From JANMCE01 sp963791625 (GTDB taxonomy: Bacteria; Actinomycetota; Acidimicrobiia; Acidimicrobiales; Ilumatobacteraceae), in assembly GCA_963791625.1 (NCBI GenBank), contig CAWBTA010000007.1, positions 1-64,000 on the forward strand: 64,000 nt of DNA, given 5' to 3'. Each line of letters opens with the position of its first letter. Within the stretch, counting starts at the first letter, position 1. This document shows, piece by piece, positions 24,777 through 32,249 of this stretch. Below the pieces are notes generated by a model. That model saw only the letters and a program-made list of their open reading frames with translations, was not told the DNA's origin and did no database searches. Made by a program: the position numbers and the translations under genes.

Positions 24777-25217
24777 TTAGGCCGTGGCGAGTGTTGCGAT
24801 CGGCGGTGTCGGGGATGCCGTTCTGCGGTGGCGCATGACGAGCCAGCCGCCGAGGCCGAATGCTGTGATGACGAAGACGGTATTCAGGATGAACAGAACG
24901 CGGGCCTGGCTGTGCACGCTTGTGCACGGGGTCCGCTGATAGCCGAGTTTGTTGACGCCTTCGGGCTGCACGGGGAGGACGGGCAGCACACGCGGTCCGG
25001 CCGCGGATGCGAAGAGGTTGTTGCACGACACTTTCGCGGAGTACAAGACCTCCGGACCGATCTTTTGATCGGCAGGCGCATTTGCCGCGGGGCGACGGTC
25101 CTTGCCGGCTGGCACGGAGTCGGAGAGCGGTCGCAGGGCCCAGAACCCGAGCGTGACGGCGTACCAGGCCAGTAGGCCAACCGCAGCGATGATGATGGAC
25201 CGACGACCCGACGACAT
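24777..25217 (-). CDS. Two-helix membrane protein of unknown function
   Basis: Not recognised. The 146-residue chain has one membrane helix near the N-terminus (about residues 7-27, IIIAAVGLLAWYAVTLGFWA) and one near the C-terminus (about 107-129, VLFILNTVFVITAFGLGGWL). The loop between, probably outside the cell, has two cysteines (VSCNNLF and TPCTS) that could form a disulfide. A short basic tail follows. Start ATG 25217 with TAGGCT ending 7 bases upstream. It ends 3 bases from the helicase gene's stop. Confidence 0.6.
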   Translation of the reverse strand: MSSGRRSIIIAAVGLLAWYAVTLGFWALRPLSDSVPAGKDRRPAANAPADQKIGPEVLYSAKVSCNNLFASAAGPRVLPVLPVQPEGVNKLGYQRTPCTSVHSQARVLFILNTVFVITAFGLGGWLVMRHRRTASPTPPIATLATA

Positions 25218-25224
25218 GCGGCCC

Positions 25225-25230
25225 AGCCTA
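25225..25230 (-). promoter_or_regulatory. -10 hexamer TAGGCT, leaderless start at 25217
   Basis: TAGGCT on the minus strand ends 7 bases before ATG 25217. Confidence 0.55.
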
Positions 25231-25246
25231 CGTGGAGCACGCCTCT

Positions 25247-25714
25247 CTAGCGTGGTGGCCCGTCGTAGGCGTCCTGCAGACCCTGGATGTCGATCTTGGT
25301 CATCTGCAGCATGGCTTGCATGACCCGTTGGGACTTGACCGGGTCGGGGTCGCCCATCAGGCGGCCGAGCGCGGTGGGCACGATCTGCCAGGAGATGCCG
25401 AACTTGTCACGGAGCCAGGCGCATTGTTCGTACGCGCCTCCATCACCGAGCCGCTCCCACAGATCATCGACTTCGGCTTGCGTCTCGCAGCTCACGAACA
25501 TGGAGATGGCGGGAGAGAACGTGAACATCGGGCCACCATCGAGGGCCATGAACTGCTGACCGTCAAGGGTGAACGTCCCCATCGCCATGCTGCCATCGGG
25601 ACCGATGTGGTTGATGCTGTCGATCTTCGAGTTGGGGAAGATCGAGGTGTAGAAGTTCATGGCCTCTTCGGCTCGGCCGTCGAACCAGAGGAAAGGGGTG
25701 ATCCGTTGCGTCAT
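25247..25714 (-). CDS. VOC-superfamily protein, PhnB/3-dmu-9_3-mt type
   Basis: Vicinal oxygen chelate fold protein of 155 residues, the family often annotated as PhnB-like or '3-demethylubiquinone 3-methyltransferase', although it is not a methyltransferase. Diagnostic are ITPFLWFDGRAEEAMNFYTS, a repeat of the beta-alpha-beta unit, FMALDGGPMFTFSPAIS, and CAWLRDKFGISWQIVPTAL near the end. The reaction is unknown. ATG 25714 with TAGAGT ending 6 bases before it. Confidence 0.85.
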   Translation of the reverse strand: MTQRITPFLWFDGRAEEAMNFYTSIFPNSKIDSINHIGPDGSMAMGTFTLDGQQFMALDGGPMFTFSPAISMFVSCETQAEVDDLWERLGDGGAYEQCAWLRDKFGISWQIVPTALGRLMGDPDPVKSQRVMQAMLQMTKIDIQGLQDAYDGPPR

Positions 25715-25720
25715 GCCGGT

Positions 25721-25726
25721 ACTCTA
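25721..25726 (-). promoter_or_regulatory. -10 hexamer TAGAGT, leaderless start at 25714
   Basis: TAGAGT on the minus strand ends 6 bases before ATG 25714, lying inside the 3' end of the Lrp gene. Confidence 0.55.
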
Positions 25727-26206
25727 CGCACGCGGTGCCCATCCGAAACGATGGGTGTGAATACCGAAGTACATGTGGCTCTCCACACTTCGCACGCCTG
25801 AGATGGCCTTGATGCGATCGTTGATCATGGCGAGGAGACCGGCCGCGTCCTCGCTGAGCACCTCCACCATGATGTCGAAGCGGCCTGAAGTGAGCACCAC
25901 GTAGATCACCCCTTCGATTTCGGCGATGCGATCCGCAATGGCAACCACGTCACCATCGACCGAAACGCCGAGCATCGCCATGGACGGATAACCGAGCGCC
26001 ATGGGGTCCGTGACGCCCACCACCTGAAGGGCGCGTGATTCGATCAGACGCTGGACCCGTTGGCGAGCTGCTGCAGCCGAGAGTCCGACAAGGGGACCAA
26101 GGTCCGCGTAACTCGTGCGGCCGTCCGCCTGTAGGGCGGTGATGATCTTTCGATCGATCTCGTCGAGGACGACAGCAGGCTCGGGGAGCTGGTTGCCCCT
26201 TTTCAC
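25724..26206 (-). CDS. Lrp/AsnC-family transcriptional regulator
   Basis: Feast/famine regulator of 160 residues. N-terminal helix-turn-helix: LDEIDRKIITALQADGRTSY followed by LGPLVGLSAAAARQRVQRLI. The C-terminal RAM ligand domain contains GVIYVVLTSGRFDIMVEVLS and ends SVESHMYFGIHTHRF. It overlaps the SDR gene stop by 4 bases, so it is the last gene of an aminotransferase - SDR - regulator operon and probably senses an amino acid or the operon's substrate (inference). Confidence 0.9.
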   Translation of the reverse strand: MKRGNQLPEPAVVLDEIDRKIITALQADGRTSYADLGPLVGLSAAAARQRVQRLIESRALQVVGVTDPMALGYPSMAMLGVSVDGDVVAIADRIAEIEGVIYVVLTSGRFDIMVEVLSEDAAGLLAMINDRIKAISGVRSVESHMYFGIHTHRFGWAPRA

Positions 26207-26992
26207 GGCCGCCAGCCGCGGTCTTCCGGAAGTGAGTTCCCACCGTCAATCACGATCATCTGTCCGGTGATGAACGATGCATCGGGGGACGCGAGGAAGG
26301 CAATAGCGGCCGCGACTTCGTCGGGTGTGCCGGGTCGTCCGACCGGTGTGAGCTTGGCGGCTGCGCTTTCCTGGTCGGCGCTGCTACCGGTTGCGATCCA
26401 ACCGGGGGCGACGGCGTTGCAGGTGATGCCCGCGCCCGCCGCTTCCAGCGCGACGGCCTTGGTCAGTCCGATTATTCCCGCCTTTGCTGCGTGATAGGCG
26501 GCGTCGTTGGTGTACGCCTGGACCGTGCCGCTGGTGGAGCTGACATTGATAATGCGCCCGTAGTGGTTGTTGCGCATTGGACCAAGAGCGAGCGCGGGTC
26601 ACGTTGAACGCGGTCGTCAGGTTCACCGTCAGACCGTCGTGCCACTCCTGTGACGTGATGGCCTCGGTGGCCGAGGTGACAGCGGGTTTACTTACGCTGG
26701 TCATGCCCGCGTTGTTCACCACGATGTCGAGTCGCTGGTGGCGTCCGAGGATTTCGGCGACGAGTTGGTCAACGTGATTAGCCAGCGTCAGGTCGATGAC
26801 GGCGCCCGTGGCCCGAACGCCAATGGTCAGCAGTTCTGCGGCGCGTTCGCGGATTCGGTTCGTGGTGGACACCAACACGACCGACGCGCCGAGCTGGCCC
26901 AATCGCTTCGCGGTGGCAAAGCCGATACCGCTCGCGCTGCCCGCGCCGGTCACCAAAGCGACCTGGCCGGTCAGCAGGAGTTCTTCAGACAT
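26203..26992 (-). pseudogene. Short-chain dehydrogenase/reductase, frameshifted
   Basis: NAD(P)-dependent oxidoreductase of the FabG-like SDR family. The first part has VALVTGAGSASGIGFATAK and LDIVVNNAGMTSVSKP. After NLTTAFNVTRA the frame breaks (26585-26597), and the family sequence resumes one frame over with MRNNHYGRIINVSSTSG, the catalytic AYHAAKAGIIGLTKA and FITGQMIVIDGGNSLPEDRG. Joined length 790 is one base over a multiple of three. The break sits in a CGCGCT run; loss of a GC dinucleotide would explain it. All catalytic residues remain, so a sequencing or assembly slip is quite possible. It overlaps both neighbours as an operon member. Confidence 0.85.
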
Positions 26993-28340
26993 CCAGTAAC
27001 TCTTGCACGGCGTTGCGGAACACCTCGCTATGGACCGCGACGTGAGCTTCGGTGTGCACGGGTGACATCAGCGCCATGTTGTGGAATGGCGTGAGGAGAA
27101 CCCGGCGATTGAGGGCGTAGAGGTGCATGAACGCGTCCAACTCGTCATCGACGGCCAACGCCGCCGCCCTCCCGGATCGAGGCGGTGGACAGAACCAGTA
27201 CTCGGCTCGGGCGCCCAACTGCTGCACACACCACGGCAGTTCGTACTTGTCGACCGTCTGTTGCACTCCCTCAGTCCAAGTAGTTGCAAGTGGAATCATT
27301 CGCTCGAAGTCGTCTGCTCTCAGGGTGGACGACAACGTGGCTCGAACGGCTGCGGTCGCCAAGGCATTGCCCGTCAAGGTTCCGCCGATGCCGGAGACGT
27401 CGATGGACGAATCACGAATGAGCGGCGCCAACATTGAGGCGACCTCGGCGGTCATACCGTACGCGGCTGCAGGCATGCCGCCACCGATGGTCTTTCCGAT
27501 CACGATGAAGTCGGGCTGCAGCCCCCAGGCCGATGTTGCGCCGCCCTCGCCGGTGCAAATGGTGTGAGTTTCGTCGATCACGAGCAACGCGCCGTACTTC
27601 GTGCAGAGCTCGCGCATGGCTACGTGGAAACCTGACTCGGGAAGCACGATGCCGATGTTGGTGAGCGCCGGTTCGGCTAATACGCAGGCCACGTCGCCAT
27701 AGGCAAGGGCGGCTTCGAGCGCCTCAAGATCATTGAACGGGACCACCCGGGTCGTCGCCGACGGATCGCACATGGGGGAGATGTTGCCCGGTCGTGCGAC
27801 GACATCGCCGTCATCGTTCAATGTGGCCAGCGCCTCATCGACGGCGCCGTGATAACACCAGTCGAAGACGAGCACCTTGGGTCGTGCGGTGAGACGGCGA
27901 GCGAAGCGCAGGACGAAGCGGTTGGCGTCAGTGGCGGTCATCGCCATCTGCCAGACCGGCAGCCCGAAGCGGCGTGCCAGTTCGCCGGCAACCCACGGCG
28001 CATCATCGGACGGCATCATCGTGGTGATGCCGCGTTGGGCCTGACGGTAAAGAGCCTCGGCCACCGCCGGAAGGGCGTGACCGGCCATGGCGCCGGTGTC
28101 GCCCAGACAGAAGTCGACGTACTCGATGCCGTCGACATCGGTGAGGCTGGCGCCGTCAGCTTCGGCGAAAAACAGTGGGAACGAGCCCGGCAAACGGGTC
28201 ATCCACGCCATCGGCACACCACCGAGCAGATTGCGGCTGGCGCCCTCGGCGCGGCCGGCCGATTGCGGATGCAGCGCCACGAACGCCCGATCTTCCCGTT
28301 CGCGCAACAGAGCCAATCGGGCACGATCAATGGTGGTCAC
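26985..28340 (-). CDS. Class III PLP-dependent aminotransferase
   Basis: Aminotransferase related to glutamate-1-semialdehyde aminomutase, 451 residues. It has DVDGIEYVDFCLGDTGAMAG, the phosphate-binding ATDANRFVLRFARR, ALLVIDETHTICTGEGGA with the Asp that pairs with the PLP ring nitrogen, and FIVIGKTIGGGMPAAAYG with the Schiff-base lysine. It lacks the GSA-specific context, and the neighbouring SDR and Lrp genes argue for catabolism or synthesis of an amino acid or amine. GTG 28340 start. It overlaps the SDR start by 8 bases. Confidence 0.85.
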   Translation of the reverse strand: MTTIDRARLALLREREDRAFVALHPQSAGRAEGASRNLLGGVPMAWMTRLPGSFPLFFAEADGASLTDVDGIEYVDFCLGDTGAMAGHALPAVAEALYRQAQRGITTMMPSDDAPWVAGELARRFGLPVWQMAMTATDANRFVLRFARRLTARPKVLVFDWCYHGAVDEALATLNDDGDVVARPGNISPMCDPSATTRVVPFNDLEALEAALAYGDVACVLAEPALTNIGIVLPESGFHVAMRELCTKYGALLVIDETHTICTGEGGATSAWGLQPDFIVIGKTIGGGMPAAAYGMTAEVASMLAPLIRDSSIDVSGIGGTLTGNALATAAVRATLSSTLRADDFERMIPLATTWTEGVQQTVDKYELPWCVQQLGARAEYWFCPPPRSGRAAALAVDDELDAFMHLYALNRRVLLTPFHNMALMSPVHTEAHVAVHSEVFRNAVQELLDV

Positions 28341-28372
28341 GATGACAGAATCACTCTCCCTTCGTGGATTGT

Positions 28373-28418
28373 CAATCGATTCAGCTGTGAAACGAATGTC
28401 GTACGCAATTTTCGATTG
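28373..28418. promoter_or_regulatory. Spaced inverted repeat upstream of the aminotransferase operon
   Basis: CAATCGA (28373-28379) and TCGATTG (28412-28418) are exact inverted arms with centres 39 bases apart, 33 bases upstream of GTG 28340. An Lrp/AsnC octamer could bind two such sites on a DNA loop, but 7-bp arms at this distance are not decisive. Confidence 0.25.
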
Positions 28419-28492
28419 CCGGGAATGTGACTCGCACTTGCCCGGTTGGCCCTCCCGGTATCGTCAGTTCGATACGGAAGGACAGTTCCCGA

Positions 28493-29200
28493 ATGAATCC
28501 ACTCTCTCAGGCTTCGGCGCAGGTCGGCAGGGTCGCTCTGCAGGCCGTTGACTACGTTGTTGAAAACCGGCTTTCGGACGCCGACGCGCTCGTCGACCGG
28601 GCCCGCGCGGCAAACCCGGACGCCCCCCACGCCAAGATCGCCGACGTCGTGGTGAAGCGGGTGGCCAAGGAGATGGCCGGCCTGGGAGCGATGAGCGGAG
28701 CCGTGGCCGCGGCACCGGCAGTCGGCACGATGGCCTCTATGGCCACCAGCGTGGCTGATGTCGGCATTGCGTTCGCCCGCATCGCCACCATGGTGATGGC
28801 GGTCGGCATCGCCTTCGGGCATGACCTGTCCGACTTCGAAACGCGCAAGCAGTGGGTCTACAACGTACTGAGTGGATCAGGCGGTCAGATGACGGCGAAG
28901 GAGCGCAAGGCCGGCGACATGAAGAAGAACCTCGGCAAGCAAGCTCTCGGTCAAAAGACAGCGGGTACCGCAGCCATTGGACGGGTGAACGAAATGGTTG
29001 GCACCCGCGTGGCCGCTCGTCTGATCGAGAAGGAAACCCTCGTACGGGTCGCCACCTTGATCCCCCTCGGCATCGGCGCCGGTGTTGGTGCCGTCGGCAA
29101 CCGCGCCATGGTGAACTCCGTCGGCCGTCACGCCAAGAAGTACTTCGACACCTGGCCCAAGGCCGACCACGTCACGGTGCTCCCCGCCCTCAACCGCTAA
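28493..29200 (+). CDS. EcsC-like protein
   Basis: A 235-residue protein resembling the EcsC family, whose function is unknown. It has an Ala/Gly-rich hydrophobic hairpin around residues 65-105 (GLGAMSGAVAAAPAVGTMAS) and another at about 185-210 (LIPLGIGAGVGAVGNRAMV), ending with a conserved-looking NSVGRHAKKYF. Probably membrane-associated. ATG 28493 was chosen because GGAAGGA stands 10 bases upstream and the earlier open frame has no such site. Its stop overlaps that of tag (CTAA). Confidence 0.6.
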   Translation: MNPLSQASAQVGRVALQAVDYVVENRLSDADALVDRARAANPDAPHAKIADVVVKRVAKEMAGLGAMSGAVAAAPAVGTMASMATSVADVGIAFARIATMVMAVGIAFGHDLSDFETRKQWVYNVLSGSGGQMTAKERKAGDMKKNLGKQALGQKTAGTAAIGRVNEMVGTRVAARLIEKETLVRVATLIPLGIGAGVGAVGNRAMVNSVGRHAKKYFDTWPKADHVTVLPALNR

Positions 29201-29787
29201 GGCCCTGGTGGCAGGTGCTGGCAGCCTTCGATGTGGTCGTTGACCATGCCGCTTGATTGCATGAACGCGTACATGGTGGTGGGGCCGACGAAACGGAAGC
29301 CGCGCTTCAGCAGCGCCTTCGACATCGCTTTCGACTCGGGCGTCGCAGCCTGAATCTCATCCGTCAGGCTCAGCAATGGCTTGCGGTCGATGGGCGCGAA
29401 TGACCAGACGAACTCGTCGAGCGACTCGCCTGCGTCAAGCATCTTCTCGGCCGTCTGCGCGTTGGTGATAGCCGCTTCGATCTTGGCGCGATTGCGCACG
29501 ATGCCAGCATCGCCCATCAACCGTTCGATGTCCTTCGGCGTGAAGCGAGCCACCTTCGGAATATCGAAGCCGGCGAACGCGTCGCGAAAGTTTTCTCGCT
29601 TCCGCAGGATGGTGATCCACGAGAGTCCGGCTTGCATGCCTTCTAGCGAGATCTTTTCGAAGATCTTGTTTTCGCCGTGGAGGGCGTGGCCCCATTCGGT
29701 GTCGTGATAGCGCTGATACAGCTCGTCGTCGCCGCACCACCAACAACGGGTGCGACCATCGGTTCCGACATGAAGGCTTCCGAACAT
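29197..29787 (-). CDS. tag: DNA-3-methyladenine glycosylase I
   Basis: Removes 3-methyladenine from alkylated DNA. At 196 residues it has the full family length, with RCWWCGDDELYQRYHDTEWG (zinc Cys15 and active-site region), EGMQAGLSWITILRKRENFR, and the C-terminal FVGPTTMYAFMQSSGMVNDH followed by IEGCQH with the remaining zinc ligands. It follows the alkB-like gene after 4 bases and is surely co-transcribed, making a two-gene alkylation-repair operon. Start ATG 29787. Confidence 0.95.
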   Translation of the reverse strand: MFGSLHVGTDGRTRCWWCGDDELYQRYHDTEWGHALHGENKIFEKISLEGMQAGLSWITILRKRENFRDAFAGFDIPKVARFTPKDIERLMGDAGIVRNRAKIEAAITNAQTAEKMLDAGESLDEFVWSFAPIDRKPLLSLTDEIQAATPESKAMSKALLKRGFRFVGPTTMYAFMQSSGMVNDHIEGCQHLPPGP

Positions 29788-29791
29788 CGCC

Positions 29792-30415
29792 CTATCCTGC
29801 CAGGCCCGACTCTCGAAGCGTCACGTTCCATCGGCCGCCAAACGAGCCGGGCAACAGCCTGGTGACGCCGTGAAAGGCCATGCGGCTTTCTCCTCCGAAC
29901 ACGACCAGGTCGCCTGAACGCAGTTCGATATCGGTCCACGGTTTGCCGCGGTTGTCGCTATTACCGAAGCGAAAGATGCACGGATCGCCGATACTGAACG
30001 ACACGACCGGCGCGGTGGAGCGCTCGTCTTTGTCCTGGTGAAGACCCATTTTCGCGGTCGGCGAGTACCAGTTGATCAGGGCCACGTCGGGGTCGTAGGT
30101 CGCGAGTCCGCAAGCGTCAGCAACAGCTCGTCGGCCCAGCTCACCCAGCCATGCGGGGAACGGCTTGACCCTTGAGTGGTCGGTGTCTTCGCAGATACGC
30201 GTGTAGCGGTACGGCTGCCAGTGCCAACCGAGACACATCGTCTGCACCGACATTTCCCCGTTTCGAACCTTCACGTGGCGCAGCCCACCCGGTGACTTCC
30301 CCCACTCGACACAGGCAGCGGCAAGGGTCGCCTGCGCCTCGGCATCGAGCCAGTCGGGCAGGTGATGAGCCCCTGGCGCGAGCTCGGTTCGAGGGCGGGA
30401 GAAAAGCTGCTCCAT
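29792..30415 (-). CDS. alkB: AlkB-type 2-oxoglutarate/Fe(II) dioxygenase
   Basis: Oxidative DNA/RNA demethylase that repairs 1-methyladenine and 3-methylcytosine. The 207 residues contain the iron triad His126-x-Asp128 in GLHQDKDE and His182 in MAFHGV, and the 2-oxoglutarate arginines Arg195 and Arg201 in RWNVTLRESG. INWYSPTAKMG precedes the HxD as in E. coli AlkB. ATG 30415 was chosen over a much longer open frame because the protein fold begins just after it. It pairs with tag. The divergent LOG-like gene starts about 40 bases away. Confidence 0.92.
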   Translation of the reverse strand: MEQLFSRPRTELAPGAHHLPDWLDAEAQATLAAACVEWGKSPGGLRHVKVRNGEMSVQTMCLGWHWQPYRYTRICEDTDHSRVKPFPAWLGELGRRAVADACGLATYDPDVALINWYSPTAKMGLHQDKDERSTAPVVSFSIGDPCIFRFGNSDNRGKPWTDIELRSGDLVVFGGESRMAFHGVTRLLPGSFGGRWNVTLRESGLAG

Positions 30416-30445
30416 GACCAGCCCATGCTGCCACGAGCAGTGCTC

Positions 30446-30451
30446 TATGGT
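30446..30451 (+). promoter_or_regulatory. -10 hexamer TATGGT, leaderless start at 30459
   Basis: TATGGT ends 7 bases before GTG 30459. It favours that start over the ATG inside the hexamer itself at 30447. Confidence 0.45.
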
Positions 30452-30458
30452 CGGAGTC

Positions 30459-31484
30459 GTGACAGCGGAGCGGGACACCGAAGCGATCACCGAACTCAGT
30501 GCAGGCCTCGCCAAGAAGCGTGTGTTTGAACCGTTTCGTACCGCCCTGTATACGCCCGAGGAATTGTACGACTGCTTCGATCCGGCCCGATCCGAGTCGT
30601 ATCGGGACTGCACCGATTGGCGCACATTCGTCAGCTACGTGGCCGTCGACCGTGACCATCGGCCCCTTCGGCCAAGGCAGTACGTGCCGGTCGGTCTCGA
30701 TGAGCATTTGGCGCGGCGGCTGCATGACCATTTCGTCGTCAACGAACTGAACGACTTCCTCGCCACGTGTACACCGCCGATCAAGATCGGGGTTGTGGCG
30801 ATGATGGGCGGCCATGATGTGCCCCGTGGTCGGGGTTTGTATCTGACCGTGGCCCGGTTGGCGCGTGATCTCACCCGGGATGGCTTCCTTCTGGCCACTG
30901 GTGGCGGTCCGGGTCTTATGGAAGCGACCAACCTCGGCGCGTGGCTCGCATCCGCATCCGACCAAGGTCTCGTTGCGGCGGTTGATCAACTCGCTACCGC
31001 GCCGCTTTCGACCGACGCCGACTGGCTCAGCGTCGCTTGGCGGGTGCGCGCAGAAACCACGCCGACCGACCAAGGGGCCTGCGCCAGTCTCGGCGTGCCG
31101 ACGTGGTTCTACGGACATGAGCCACCGAACGTGTTCGCCACGCATATCGCCAAGTACTTCGAGAACAGCCTGCGCGAGGAAGGCCTGCTGGCCATCGCAA
31201 CCCACGGAGTGATTTTCGCCCCGGGAAACGCAGGAACGGTGCAGGAGATCTTTCAGGACGGTTGTCAGAACTATTACGCCACCTACGGTTACGCAAGCCC
31301 GATGGTGCTTTTCGATGCCGGCTACTGGAACCCCGGCGAGTCGCCCGTTGATGGAGCCAAACCGGTATGGCCGCTCTTGTCGGCCCTGGCCAGGGAAAAG
31401 GGCATCGAGCACCTGCTGACGCTCACCTCGTCGGCCGATGAGGCACGGCGCTGCATTCTGGATTTTCGACCCTTGTCGATCTGA
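30459..31484 (+). CDS. LOG-family (SLOG fold) protein, large type
   Basis: A 341-residue protein with a C-terminal LOG-like Rossmann domain. The nucleotide-binding signatures are LLATGGGPGLMEATN and FAPGNAGTVQEIF, the pattern of cytokinin-activating phosphoribohydrolases. The N-terminal 100 residues are extra and unrecognised, so it is closer to the long PpnN-like nucleosidases than to plant LOG. Likely reaction: hydrolysis of nucleoside monophosphates to base and ribose phosphate (inference). GTG 30459 was preferred because of the TATGGT hexamer. Confidence 0.75.
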   Translation: MTAERDTEAITELSAGLAKKRVFEPFRTALYTPEELYDCFDPARSESYRDCTDWRTFVSYVAVDRDHRPLRPRQYVPVGLDEHLARRLHDHFVVNELNDFLATCTPPIKIGVVAMMGGHDVPRGRGLYLTVARLARDLTRDGFLLATGGGPGLMEATNLGAWLASASDQGLVAAVDQLATAPLSTDADWLSVAWRVRAETTPTDQGACASLGVPTWFYGHEPPNVFATHIAKYFENSLREEGLLAIATHGVIFAPGNAGTVQEIFQDGCQNYYATYGYASPMVLFDAGYWNPGESPVDGAKPVWPLLSALAREKGIEHLLTLTSSADEARRCILDFRPLSI

Positions 31485-31496
31485 CGGTGAGGTCCG

Positions 31497-31529
31497 TCAC
31501 AGAGTGCTCACAGAATCTTCTCAGCGAAC
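31497..31529 (+). promoter_or_regulatory. Three 11-bp direct repeats, PhoP/MprA-type operator
   Basis: TCACAGAGTGC (31497-31507), TCACAGAATCT (31508-31518) and TCTCAGCGAAC (31519-31529) lie head to tail with an exact 11-bp period, ending 29 bases before the response regulator. OmpR-family proteins of the M. tuberculosis PhoP type bind direct repeats of TCACAGC with 4-base spacers, the same period. Autoregulation is the likely role. Confidence 0.7.
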
Positions 31530-31558
31530 CGGCAGTTCAATGAGGCAAACTGCTTAGG

Positions 31559-32245
31559 ATGACCGACAAGCCACACATTCTGGTAGTGGATGACGAGGCC
31601 AATATTCGTGACCTCCTGAGCATTGCCCTTCGCCACGTCGGGTTCGAGGTGACCACCGCCGACACCTGCCTGGCCGCGCAGAACATCGTGGTGAAGCAGG
31701 CACCCGACCTGCTCGTGCTTGACGTCATGCTGCCGGACGGAGACGGTATCGAGTTGTGTCAGCGTCTGCGTCGCGACGGCATGCGTGCTCCGGTGCTGTT
31801 CCTGACCGCTCGCGACGCCACCGAGGACAAGGTCCGCGGCCTGACCGTGGGCGGCGACGACTATGTCACCAAGCCCTTCAGCCTCGAGGAATTGGTGGCC
31901 CGCGTGCGAGCCGTGCTGCGGCGGGTGCAGGGTGACGAGAACGTGGCGAAGGCGCTGTCGTTTGCTGATGTCGTGCTCGACGACGACAGTCATGAAGTGC
32001 GCCGAGACGGCCACGTCGTCAATCTGTCGCCCACCGAGTTCAAGCTGTTGCGCTTCCTCATTGCCAACGCCGGTCGCGTGCTGTCGAAGGCGCAGATCCT
32101 TGATCACGTCTGGCAGTACGACTTCGACGGTGACGCCAACGTCGTGGAGACCTACGTGTCGTACCTGCGCAAGAAGCTCGACCCGTTGGGTCCGCCGATT
32201 CTGCACACCGTGCGTGGTGTCGGCTACGTGTTGCGACAGGCCTAA
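31559..32245 (+). CDS. OmpR/PhoB-family response regulator
   Basis: DNA-binding response regulator of 228 residues. Receiver domain ILVVDDEANIRDLLSIAL, phospho-acceptor Asp55 in LLVLDVMLPDGDG, and the lysine in DDYVTKPFSLEELVARV. The C-terminal winged helix runs from NLSPTEFKLLRFL to VETYVSYLRKKLD and HTVRGVGYVLR. It is closest to the actinobacterial PhoP/MprA/TrcR group. A histidine kinase gene follows after 4 bases. Upstream direct repeats suggest it controls its own operon. Confidence 0.95.
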   Translation: MTDKPHILVVDDEANIRDLLSIALRHVGFEVTTADTCLAAQNIVVKQAPDLLVLDVMLPDGDGIELCQRLRRDGMRAPVLFLTARDATEDKVRGLTVGGDDYVTKPFSLEELVARVRAVLRRVQGDENVAKALSFADVVLDDDSHEVRRDGHVVNLSPTEFKLLRFLIANAGRVLSKAQILDHVWQYDFDGDANVVETYVSYLRKKLDPLGPPILHTVRGVGYVLRQA

Positions 32246-32249
32246 GTAC

